A DNA stretch of 64,000 bases from NCBI RefSeq assembly GCF_021155765.1, contig NC_060118.1, positions 12,598,146 to 12,662,145 of the forward strand. Reading direction: 5' to 3'. Positions 13,502 through 24,200 of the stretch are shown piece after piece. The notes beneath the pieces are model-generated. The model searched no databases. It was not told the origin of the DNA and saw nothing but the letters and a program-made list of their open reading frames with translations. The stretch is from Diprion similis. Taxonomy: Eukaryota; Arthropoda; Insecta; Hymenoptera; Diprionidae. The position numbers were made by a program, and so were the translations under genes. Position 1 is the first letter of the stretch, and every line of letters starts with the position of its first letter.

Positions 13502-13562
<61 letters not shown>
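13502..13562 (+). repeat. Poly-A tract of about 61 bases
   Basis: An uninterrupted run of A directly upstream of the GC-rich block at 13597-13928. Several shorter A or T runs precede it between 13,100 and 13,460. It may be the tail of an old retroposed copy or expansion of a simple repeat; I see no target-site duplication that would decide this. Confidence 0.9.
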
Positions 13563-13564
<2 letters not shown>

Positions 13565-13596
13565 ACAAATTATAAAAATTGTTAAGGATAAAAAGA

Positions 13597-13928
13597 ATGC
13601 TCAAAACGTATCGCAGTCCCGAGGACGATGAACAGAAACCGGGGTACCAAGGCTCGCCACGTGAACGTCGAGGGCGCCGTCGAATCCGAGTCGGTGATCG
13701 CGTGGGGCGAAAGCCAAGCGGCGGCGGCGGCGGCCGTTCAAACGCTTCAAATCGCGAAACGAAGTTGTCCGTGTTGGAAAGCCGTCGTCGTAGCGCGATC
13801 AGCGGTTGCGGAACGATCGTTGTTGCGCAGGTTGCAAGGGCGCTCGGTGTTTCCCTGATCAGGAGTTACTTTGGAATATTTTACAAGTGCGCCTCCTGCG
13901 TCATGGGGATGTTCAAATGGCTGAGAAA
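13597..13928 (+). CDS. Candidate coding exon(s), frame uncertain, ending at a strong donor
   Basis: This 330-bp island is much GC-richer than its flanks and ends at a consensus donor, GTGAGT, at 13929. All three + frames are partly open. Frame 1 is open throughout from the ATG at 13597 and ends hydrophobic (MGMFKWLRK before the donor). Frame 2, from the ATG at 13628, has the highest GC at third positions but stops at 13858. Frame 3 is open from about 13806 and reads DQELLWNILQ then HGDVQMAEK before the donor, reminiscent of an ankyrin-type helix. An acceptor-like CCCTGATCAG also ends at 13862. It could be an upstream exon of the TEX14-like gene at 21238, since TEX14 has N-terminal ankyrin repeats, or belong to another gene. 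That the island is an exon is fairly likely; its frame is not settled. Confidence 0.4.
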
Positions 13929-13944
13929 GTGAGTGTAGTGTGTG

Positions 13945-13977
<33 letters not shown>

Positions 13978-14534
13978 CTTTATATATATATATATAAAAC
14001 AACCTGGGTGAGGGTGAAAACTTGAAATAACCGATAAACCGAAATTTCAAACGTGTGAAAATAAACTCTAGAGGAAAGATGAATTTTTCGAAATCCTAAT
14101 TTACCTAAAAGTATCACCGATTATCGATGACTCAAATTCTGATCAGTGACAATTTTGAATATCAAAATTTCGAACGATTCAACTTTTTTTTTTTTTTTTC
14201 CCCTCATTTTACTTTCACATGTTTCAAATTTCGTTATATATATGTATATCCTTCGTTCCAAATATTGTCTCTCCTCAACCAGTTTTCACCCTCAACCAAC
14301 AACCTGTACATTCATGCAGATATATACAAAAATCTACATTAATTTTCCTACCCCCGTCATTAGCAGTGATGGTTTCAACTAATCTTTCGTTGTTGTTGTT
14401 GTTGTTGTTGTTTTGGTTGTGGTTTTTTTTTATTTCTTATCGATTTTAGAAAAAAAAAAAAAAAAAGAAAAACAAAAAAAAAACAACACATCTTCCGTCT
14501 TCTTTTTCTTTCTTCATTTTTATCACCGCGTGTT

Positions 14535-14565
<31 letters not shown>

Positions 14566-14954
14566 GTTTCATAAGTTTCGATTTTACCCGCGGCCGGCAA
14601 AAAGATGTCACGCATCAATTTGCAAACATTATTATAAGTATATATATACACGAGACACGAGTTTCCATTACTATATATGTAGGTATATTATACAAATTTA
14701 TGCCCGTGAATAGATTATACACACGAGTCGAGTAGATACCGCAGAAAAAGAGAGAGAGAACTAAGAAAAAAAAAAAAAAAAAACAGAAATACAGTCGGAC
14801 AACGAAAGAAAGGTATACCTTACAATAATAAACCTTTAAATACAATTTTGGAGTAATATTGTAATTGGCATACAGAATAGGATAATGAAGCAGATAATTT
14901 TACTATATTGCATGCAGTTTTTGCATGCATATATTGTGCATATTCTATTATATG

Positions 14955-14993
<39 letters not shown>

Positions 14994-15857
14994 ACGTTTA
15001 TCAGCAATACATAAGAATTACGTTAAATACGTTCCAAGTGAAGTTTGAAAATGAATACATTAGATACGATTCATTATCTGACCTTTTGGCTTGTCAGCCT
15101 TGTCACACATGTAACACACAACTACGTACGTACGACCAAATGACGCGACTTACTTGTATAATAATTTGTTGTCTTTGCCGTGTCAAAGTTGTGTATCAAT
15201 ATACACGCTTTTATGTACAAAGTGTGTGTGTATATATATATATATATAGAAAATCCACGTATTAATGAACAATTTCAACACACGTAAATGTGATAATAAA
15301 TTTCGAAATAGAAGCTGCAAAGCATATAACGATATTGGTCGGAAACTAGTGTTTAGTAAAAGTCATGAGATTCGCTTTAAATAAACTGTATCTTCATTTA
15401 ATAAATTTTTATTGCATACTTATTTATATTTAGAAACGAGAAACAAAAGATGAAACTTGAAAAGAAATGATAGTAATAATAATTGTATAATTACATACAA
15501 CGAACAAGCAATTATTATAATTGCGACTCGCGAATAAAAGTCAACCTGCAATGCTGTTCGGTATACACTGAAGCTGCGTATATATATTCGCAAATTCTTG
15601 CAAAATCCGAGTACCTATACACATAGAACGTAACGGTATAATTTTTATTTTGTATGAACAAAAGGTGTGGGAAATTCTCAGGGTACATGTTTTCGATAGA
15701 CAATTCAAGTGAGCGGCGAGTTAATTGCTATTGTTGTTCTTGTTGTTGTTACTATTATTATTATTATTATTATTATTATATACGAGTACAGGTGTTCAAC
15801 GAATTTTATTATTCCGGAATATAATTCAGCGAGAATTCGCCGAAATTCGAGCGAGCT

Positions 15858-15859
<2 letters not shown>
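13929..15859. other. AT-rich spacer or intron with microsatellites
   Basis: No gene is seen. Contents are (AT)n near 13952-13996, a TTG/GTT triplet run near 14388-14412, (CT)n near 14535-14560, (TTA)n at about 14958-14990 and again at 15751-15779. If the exon at 13597-13928 belongs to the TEX14-like gene, this is intron. Confidence 0.45.

Positions 15860-15921
<62 letters not shown>
15860..15921 (+). repeat. Poly-T tract of about 62 bases
   Basis: An uninterrupted run of T, almost the same length as the poly-A tract at 13502-13562 and in the opposite sense. The phenylalanine-run frames here are its translation. Confidence 0.9.
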
Positions 15922-15928
<7 letters not shown>

Positions 15929-16770
15929 TTTCGACACGGTTGAATTTTTTTAAAATTTTTGCAACACCATCTTATTCGTCGACACGATTTAAAAATCTAA
16001 AAAATTATGAGAGAGATATAAAAATTTTTTTAAGCAGAGAGCCGGAGTGAGGAAATATTTTCATATTTCACAACAGATCGTTGGGTATTTTTTTCCGATT
16101 TTTTGCTTTTTCTTTTCATTTTAGTGATAAAAAAAATTGCCAATCGTAAAATGGTTTCAGAAAAATTTTTAACAAAAAATTATCAAAAACCCGGTATGAC
16201 GTATGAAAATGTTTCAGCAATGATATGTAGTAAAATGATTCCCGTTTCTAATTTTTTTCAACGTTCTTTTACCAGAAAATGCTTGAAAACAGTGAGAATG
16301 AAAAACCCTCTTCACTCTGGCTGTAAACTTAAGAATTTTGATATCCGACACATGATTTTTCAAAATTTCTGTGAGATTTTTAAATTTCGTCGATCGATAA
16401 GACGGTTTTGAAAAATTGTAGATAATTTGAACCGTGTGGAAAGAAAAAAAAAATAAAAAAAAAATACACCTTAAAAAAATCATCACTTTTCAAAGTGAGA
16501 ACAATCGTTTAAAAAAATCGCCGTAACCGCAATACGTACACAATAAAACGGTATTTTAAATTTTCCCGAAAACATAACAAAAAAAAAACGTCGGTCGAAT
16601 GATAATTTCTACTTACAGCAGAGGAAATAATATTGATAATTGTTCAGGAATAGGAAGAAAGTAAATTCATGCGACTCGCGCGGGTACGGAATAAACTTAG
16701 GAGGAATAAATTCGAATCGATTAATCGATACCCGATCGCCTGCGCACATGTAATACACGTACGTTGTGTG

Positions 16771-16817
<47 letters not shown>

Positions 16818-17060
16818 AGTACACGTAGGTGTATACGTAATATAATTCGTACAACGCACGCGTTTCTACGCACGTGCCGCCGCGTCATGAATTTTCAAGA
16901 GAGTATATCACCTACTTACTATAATACTTTTATCCTGTAGGTACCTGCGCGTACCTGATCGCAGCACCTGCGAAGGCATACAATTAAATCATGTGTCTCT
17001 CTATAACGCATAGAATGATAGAAATTTATGATCGCGCGGTTAGTGAATAACGTATGTATA
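15922..17060. other. Gene-free spacer
   Basis: No gene is supported. It contains a stretch of diverged AT-rich DNA (15,950-16,600) and an (AT)n tract at about 16773-16813. Confidence 0.45.
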
Positions 17061-17637
17061 TTAGGGTGGCGCAAAAAAAAACGACTATTTTTTTTTTTTT
17101 TCTTTATTTCCGTGTGACAAAATGTTAGTTTTTGATGTTTTAAGAGATCGCTCCAAATTTTAAAAAATTTCAAATATCGTCAAAAAATTAAATTGAAAAA
17201 ATTATATTTTCAGTATTTTGTTTGATTTTTAATTCATGTCGTGGTGTATTGTTATCGATTCTTTCTTACTAAATTAACGAAAAAAAATTTATGAAATTTT
17301 AATATGAATATTAAAAGGTCGCTCGAAAAGATCTAAAGAAATGCACCAAAAAATTGAAAAAAAATTATGAGCGACCTTTCAAAATTCAAATTTTGAACTG
17401 TAACTTTCGGAAACTTATTAATTTTTTTGTCTATAAAATTATACCGTAACGAGAAAAAATTTTTTTTAAAACAAATCGATTTTTGACGATTTCTGACGTT
17501 GTAAAAAATGTGGAGCGACTTCTTAAAAATTTTTTTTGAACTCTCCTTTGGAGTGGGCTCTTAAAACATCAAAAACTAACATTTTGTCATACGAGACTCA
17601 AAAAAAAGAAATAGTCGGTTTTTTTGCGCCACCCTAA
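17061..17637 (+). mobile_element. Complete TA-flanked inverted-repeat element (MITE-like, 577 bp)
   Basis: The left end reads TTAGGGTGGCGC and the right end GCGCCACCCTAA, with TA directly flanking both (17059-17060 and 17638-17639). The inverted similarity continues inward past a homopolymer to TGACAAAATGTTAGTTTTTG on the left and its complement on the right, so the inverted repeats span roughly 90-120 bp. There is no coding capacity, so it is non-autonomous. TA duplications are typical of Tc1/mariner-type insertion, but the superfamily cannot be assigned from ends alone. A partial copy lies at 3252-3764 in the opposite orientation. Confidence 0.85.
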
Positions 17638-17639
17638 TA

Positions 17640-19316
17640 TATAGATATACAAACAAGTAATAATCACGTACAGAAAAGAGACGTCGACGACGATGGAGGA
17701 AGAGTTAGATTATACGTGCATAATTCTATAAATTGCACTACAATGAGATATAATCAATGCTAATTATAAGCCCCTTTCTTTGTTCCTTACTTCAGCATTG
17801 GTCGGAAATTAAAAAAAAAAAAAAATTTTTTTTTGTTTTAATCTTGTTTTCTTTTTATACCCTGTAAGCCGTTCATTTAATTGATCGCGAATAAGCTACG
17901 AACTGTGCGTATTATATATAGTGAGAAAATTTTTACGCGAAGTATCGGAACTATTGCGGATATTCAATTTATAGATCGTACATTGTACATACGTAATCAG
18001 TTTTAGGACGTGTGCTATCTAAGCTAGATTTTGCCAAGCGACCCGTGAAAAATTTCAGATCCAATTAAGGAACTACTACATTATGTCTATGCTATTTATA
18101 CATACACACACACACACACACACAATTGCACACATGTGGTGTGTGTGTATATATGTATACATGAACCTTGTAAGCCGGACAAATCCTGCCTGCCTAATTG
18201 CCATGCCGGATGCCTTCTCGCGATGTACAAAACAGTGCAGAAGAACACGCGTTTATTCTTATATTTATTCTCACGCAATGCAGCTGGGTGTGCAAAATGC
18301 ATGCGATTTTTTAGACAGCGTTACACCTTGCAGCAACAGCATCGATCTCGACACGTATCAGAATTACACCATTTCTTATTCTTATTCTTATTCTTATTCT
18401 TATTTATCGCGCTACCAACTCCTCCACGCTTTCTAGATTCGATAGTTAAGACGTACATTTGCGCATAGCCTATATAGCTATTACGAATCTGTTTTTCTTG
18501 CTCCTTTTTATATATATATTAACGTGTTTAAAAAACAAAATTCTTTTTTTCTCCGAACGGGCTTTAAAGTTATATTTAAGTGTAAAAATATGCCAGTAAA
18601 AATTTAAGATCGTAATGTTATTAACATCAAGAAATTGGGCATCGCATTTTTTTATTTTCCATGAGAATAATATGGGGAAAATAGTTTTTGCTTCTTCTGA
18701 TTCTTATAAACAGCCAAATTCAGAGACATATTGTTGTAGGAAATTGAACGTTCTACAAAAAAAAAACTACTCTTTTATCATTTTCTGATAAATTTACTCG
18801 TTCAAAAGTTATTTAAGGATTATTTATATTCGCATCCTGAATCGCGGCAAAGAGACTCGAAAGAGGATCGTTATTATAGACAAATAAAATAACACAAATT
18901 CGTTTTAAAATTTATGATACTCTCAATCCACCAACCGGCGTTACAGCTAATCCTCGATTTGTTGTATGATATGAACTGAACATAGGATTACGTCACGAGA
19001 TCGAGACGGCCGGAAACGAATACCGAATAGACCGGAAGGCGGTCGCGGCGCGTCGGGAAACAGCAATCGCGGATCAACGAGGTGAAAAATTTCAGCGAAA
19101 TTTGATTGCACGTAAATCCGACGAAGAGAGGCTACATTATAGGAAAAAGAAAGACGATCTATGCTCGTAATATATTCAACAGAATAGTCGATCGAGGAGA
19201 GGAGACCGTCGGAATTGGCCAAGAGCGCGGGTCAAGGTTTTGCGATGAATTCGGAAAGGTGACGGCATCGGAAAGGAAAGGGAGATTAACACTTTGAGTC
19301 TATACGGAGAACTTTA
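17640..19316. other. Gene-free spacer or intron
   Basis: No gene is supported. Simple tracts include (CA)n at 18102-18124 and a TTATTC hexamer repeat at about 18375-18405. Some open frames near 18.1-18.45 kb and 19.0-19.3 kb have no recognisable similarity or splice signals that fit. Confidence 0.45.
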
Positions 19317-19545
19317 GAAATTCAAGATGGCGGACGAAAATGTTAATTCGATCGCATCGGGAGAAAAAACTCTGTCCAGTGGTTTTTGGGATCGCTGATT
19401 ACGAATTTGAAATAAAATATCGAAAATTCGGTACGGAGAATCCAATCAGCGACCCCGAAAATCTGCTGCATAGAGTTTTTTGACCGGAAATCGATGAAAT
19501 TTGAAATTTTCTTTCACCGTATTGGATCCGCCATCTTGAATTTTC
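19317..19545. repeat. Fold-back (palindromic) element with CAAGATGGCGG ends
   Basis: The left end GAAATTCAAGATGGCGGA (19317-19334) is matched by its complement at 19527-19545 with one inserted base. The similarity continues inside: the left AACTCTGTCC...GATCGCTGATT block has a diverged complement around 19438-19480. The whole 229-bp unit can therefore fold on itself. There is no coding capacity. Its interior core resembles the repeats at 1690-2040. It is a probable non-autonomous DNA-transposon derivative; no clear target-site duplication was identified. Confidence 0.7.
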
Positions 19546-19642
19546 AAATATATTTTGTTTATATTATACTTTATAAAAGTTAACTCAGAACAATAACGTG
19601 CGACTCGAATGGTTAAATTAACACTCGCGACCGCATCTGCAG

Positions 19643-19726
19643 GCTGTTGAGAAAAAAGAACGCTTCGTAACTCAGCCTGACGGAACCGGAAACTGCTTCG
19701 TTGGCTGCAGCGGCCGCGTTAAAACG
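19643..19726 (+). CDS. Weak candidate exon, 28 codons
   Basis: An acceptor-like CATCTGCAG ends at 19642 and a donor-like GTAAAA starts at 19727. The 84 bp between are open in phase 0 (starting AVEKKERFVTQPDG) and GC-richer than the flanks. The phase would fit between the third reading frame of the 13.6 kb exon and the phase-0 reading of 20525-20590. The polypyrimidine tract is poor and no domain is recognised, so this may be chance. Confidence 0.15.
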
Positions 19727-20524
19727 GTAAAAAGTAAAAAACGGAGTTTCATTCCGGCTGGACTGGGAAAATAAGTATAAACTGCCTCATTCGAGCCGAT
19801 GGTTAGAATTTTCGACACCGAATTGTGTGTACAAAATAATGTACAGATTTAGTGGACAGTTGATATACTTATTAAAGTTGTGTATACATAATTTTCGAGC
19901 GAATCTCACCGTTCGCTTCCGTCGGCACGGTTCGCTACCTCGGAATGACATCATGCAGACATAAAACGGGGTATAATAATGCACGATTTATCAAGTATAC
20001 GTAGTACAAAGAGTTTGTTGTTAGGCCAGCGAACAGCTACGGGTTTGCCTTTTGTCCGTAGGTACAACATGCGAAATAAAAAAAGATGAAAATAAGACTG
20101 CGGAAGAATTGAATTTTACGGAGTTAAAATGCGGGTTAACTGAACTTGTATTTTACATACAAGGCAGTTGAGCGTAAAGTCGATATCATCAGTGTGCAAT
20201 GGATCAACTATTTTTCGACTCGGATCGCAATAAAACGTGAAAAAAAAAAAAAAAAGGAAAAAAGAAACACATTATTTATTCCTCTCTTGATAATCGACCT
20301 TATATATACATAATCAGTGCACGGCACCCCTGACTTCGAGTTCTTCGTACACGCGTGTATTTATAGCTATGTTCACATGACATTTACCTTTCTCTTAACG
20401 GTTAAACACGTTAAGAGGTGGAAAAAAACGGAATGCCGGATGATCGTGTATGCGTATAATCTGCGGCATATTGCTACTTGTGTATTTGCATGTCTAATGT
20501 ACGAAATTTTTTCCTCAATTTCAG

Positions 20525-20590
20525 AGATTTTGTGCAGTGGGATCGAAGCAGGAGGAGTCTGCCGTCTCCGGATCGACGAGGACTCAACAA
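20525..20590 (+). CDS. Candidate upstream exon of the TEX14-like gene
   Basis: A good acceptor (TTTTTTCCTCAATTTCAG ending at 20524) and a donor GTGGGT at 20591 bracket 66 bp without stops in two frames. In phase 0 it reads RFCAVGSKQEESAVS and would join to an acceptor ending at 21459 just before DRKGTLTVV. In phase 2 it reads DFVQWDRSRRSLPSP and would join to the exon at 21453. Both joins keep the frame, so sequence alone cannot choose. It is either a true upstream exon of the gene at 21238-27214 or a chance exon-like segment. Confidence 0.35.
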
Positions 20591-20669
20591 GTGGGTACAT
20601 TCAGTAAAATTTAAGCGTCGTTTGTTGTTTATGATCAACAGTTAAAAAGTTAATTCGTAGTTTCACTCA

Positions 20670-20848
20670 CCATTCTCGAATCTCAAACACTGCACGGGCA
20701 ATTTTCTGGTGGCTGAAAGCGTGGCTGGAAAAAACACGAGCACTCTCACAACACAATGGCGTCGTAATAAACCGAAGTGACAAATGAAAATCGGGAAAAC
20801 CAAGCTTAGCCCCGAGTCGGTAAGGAAGATCGCGGCGAGAAACTTCAC
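20670..20848 (-). other. Possible minus-strand exon with strong donor
   Basis: On the minus strand, an ATG at 20848 opens a frame beginning MKFLAAIFLTDSGLS. It reaches GAGAATG followed by the consensus donor GTGAGTG at about 20670. The sequence is hydrophobic at its start, as a signal peptide would be, but no downstream exon or family match was found. It may be a 5' exon of a divergent transcript facing the start at 21238, or chance. Confidence 0.2.
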
Positions 20849-21237
20849 ACGTCGCGGATTCGCAATCTTTTATCGCGACCGAAAATTCTCTCACTGAATT
20901 GTTTAATCTGATGACGAACGTATCGCGACGATAACGAAATTCACGATCCACGAATACGTTTGAAGTCAACGCCGGTGTTTACAACTGAAAAGAAGACGAT
21001 CGCGGATCGCGGTACATTGCACAACATTACCCGTCATCCCTTGCTACAGAATGTGAATTTATTCAGAAAAGAAACTGTTGCCAACCTATGAACCCCGCGG
21101 CGCGTTGCAGAAAATCTGATTCGACCTCTTTGACGTTCGCTGCGTCCTTCATTCCGCATGTTTTGATCGGTGATCCGAGACAAGTTCACGTAGTGGGTGC
21201 AAATTCTTCAACCAAAAAACGTCACCTGCATATCAAG

Positions 21238-24200
21238 ATGTCAGGATCAGTTGTTAGACGGCTGCGTTTCGAAGGAAGGTGAATAGACATTTGCAACTTA
21301 TATTATAACCTGTAACGACAACTTACCGAGCATTTCGTATACGATTAAACCGGCATAACCTCTTTCGTAACCTCAACCCAGCCGTTTCTCTTCTGTATCG
21401 CATTTTCTGGCTACGAATCGTGACAATTATCGGCATTGTTTTCTCCGGATAGCGATCAGGACCGCAAAGGCACCTTGACAGTGGTTCTAGAACGGCGTCG
21501 AAACCGCCGCAATGATTCCAACGACGTGTGCCTCCTGTCACAGTCCGAAGACACGGAAGAGATTCAAAGCTGTGTTTCTGGTTCGCTAAACAGCTTGAAC
21601 TACACCGAAGACCGCGCCAGCAGGTTGTTCGACTATCGAAAATCGATCATGTTGAAATTAGTTTAACGTTACCGTAACTATTCATGATGAGAAAAAACAG
21701 TAAAGTCCGTTATTTCGGTATATATTGGAATTGTTTGAAAATCAGTAAACCGTAATAAAACAAAACGTACTTATATTTTCCAATTTTTGTTCCTTAAAAA
21801 TCTTTGTAAAAAAAATAAGGAAATAGTGATTTTTTCACAATGCATCGTTACGATACGCTACCAACTTCAACCTCGTGACAATCGATCGTATTCGACACAG
21901 CATGAAATTAGTAATGCATGCTTCGATGCGTCACGCCGTGTTGCATTTCTTCGATTAGGATTATTTACACAGAATGAAATGCACTGCATGAATGAATGAA
22001 CCTTGATTGATTTATCTAATTATTATTTAAGCAATTTTCCAAAATAAGACATATGCTTCCCTAATTTATCGCAGGCGAAAAACTAATTTCCATAATACAA
22101 TTAACGAACATCATTATTCTTTTTTTCATCAGCGAGGCGTACAGAAGCGCACTCCAAGCGTTTCTAGATCGTCGCCGTGAACCGGCCGAGGGATCGGAGG
22201 GTGATCCTTCGCCGAAATTGAGTCCGACGAACAACCGAGTCGAAATCTTCAGAAACAATACGAACAGCGAGAAGCAACTGGGTTATGAAAACCCGCCGAT
22301 CCCGGGGGTTCCCCACGTCGAGGCGTCGGAACTCTTTGAAGTCGGCTGGGTCGCCGGTACGGAAGATCGCTACCTCGAGCTCATCGCCGCTGAATGGCAA
22401 AACACGAGGACTGCTCTTCGCCGAAGTTCGCATCCGGACTGCTTCACCGCTGTACGAGCCGACCTGAACGTTCTCACGTCAGTATTAACATAATATCTAG
22501 TATCTATACTTAATCATTCGTTAATTGGAGAAAAAAAAAAAATTATGCGCCGATAATTTCTGCGTTGTTTGCAAATGAATGAACGTAAACCGATAAATCG
22601 CAGGGAAATCCGGCATCCGCATACCCTCCTGCTGATGGGAACGACGCGTACTGATGAGCACGGAATCGTCGCGATTTTCGAGTCGGTCGACTGCACCCTT
22701 TACAACTACGTCCACGAACAGGGGGAGCGTGTAAGCGTCCAGGGTGCGGCGCGATGTGCCGGACAGCTAGCAGATGCCCTGAGGCACGCCCACGCGAGAG
22801 GAATCATCCACGGAGCCCTGAGTTCGCATTGCGTATTTCTCGCTGCTAGCGGTACCGCGAAACTTGGCGGATGGGAACTCGCCGTGCGTGAAAACGAGGT
22901 TTGCGATATCATTTATCTGGATTCTAATTAGGATTGCCACCCGGCTGGGAAACCTGGAAATATCAGGGAGTTCAAAAGGGGTCATGGAATAAACCTGGAA
23001 TTGTCAGGGGATTTTTAATTTGGTAATGAAAAAAAAAACTGAAAATATCAGTTTTCTATCATGGGAATTAGAAATGATTTTTTGAGGCAACAAGTTTACT
23101 TTTTTTTTGTCGAGAAAACAAATTGGTTTAAACTGATTTGTATGTACATTATATTTTTCTTCAATTTTAACCGAATATAGAGTTAATAAGGTGAACGATT
23201 TAGATTTTCGTAACTTACTAGACCTGGAAAACTGTCGAGGAAACTGGGTCTTAGGTCCTGAAAAACCTGTAAATGACTTGAAATTTGTTTCCTAAAATTT
23301 TTCGGCGATCCTGCTAATAAATACTTATTAAAATTACTTATTATGCATGTTCATCGAGTATGTGTCTTCTTGTATTAGTAATATATGACAACGTTTATGC
23401 ATTGCAGCTGAATTTCCGCGGAAGTGTTGTAGAGGGATATCGGAATTCTACTAGCGTAAATAATTGGCGCACGCCTCGGTAGAAAGTGTATATAAAACGT
23501 ATATCTGGATAGAGTTACGTAAAAAGTCATCTACCACTATTATACGGATATTTTATAGACTCACAGACCAATGTTAATCTTCACGGACCGCGGAGTAATC
23601 GATCGCTTTCAATTAACATTATATTAACGGTACAAGTATGTACCGGCAGAAAGAAGGTATCGGAAGGCATGACTTTATTCCTACAATAAACGAGATTGAC
23701 TTTGGCTTCGGTATCCAGACCGCATTACCGCTACCGAGGACTAAAATCCTACTACGTACAATTTATTTTCAAATGAAAATTGACCAAACGAACGAACGAA
23801 TAATCAAAGAAACAAAAGAGAAGCAGTTACAGTACAGTGACACTAACGTTAGAAGTCAATTGTCGGTTGGTTTCATTACGCGGAGTTAAATTGTCAAACC
23901 TCGGAACCGTTAATGTTATACCCGAGGTGGAGGGAGGGGAGGATTCGTTTTTTTTATTCGTCGCGTTTTAGTTAAATAGCTGCATTCCATGTAACAGGAA
24001 ATTGTCTGACGGTATACTGTTTCGTTGTCATTGTATCCAATTGAGCATCTGATTTTAAAATGGGCACGATTGCTCTGCTAGTAGGTAGGTGTATTCAATT
24101 GGATTCGTTTGAAAAAGGAAACACAGAGACGAACGATCGCTCGACCGTGTCTCGATTCCCGATAGACGGTATAAATAAATAGATTTTCGTGCATACTTCT

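Noticed and set aside
18083-18468. Overlapping 110-117-codon + strand frames
   Set aside because: Begin in (CA)n and end in a TTATTC repeat; no splice signals or domain match.
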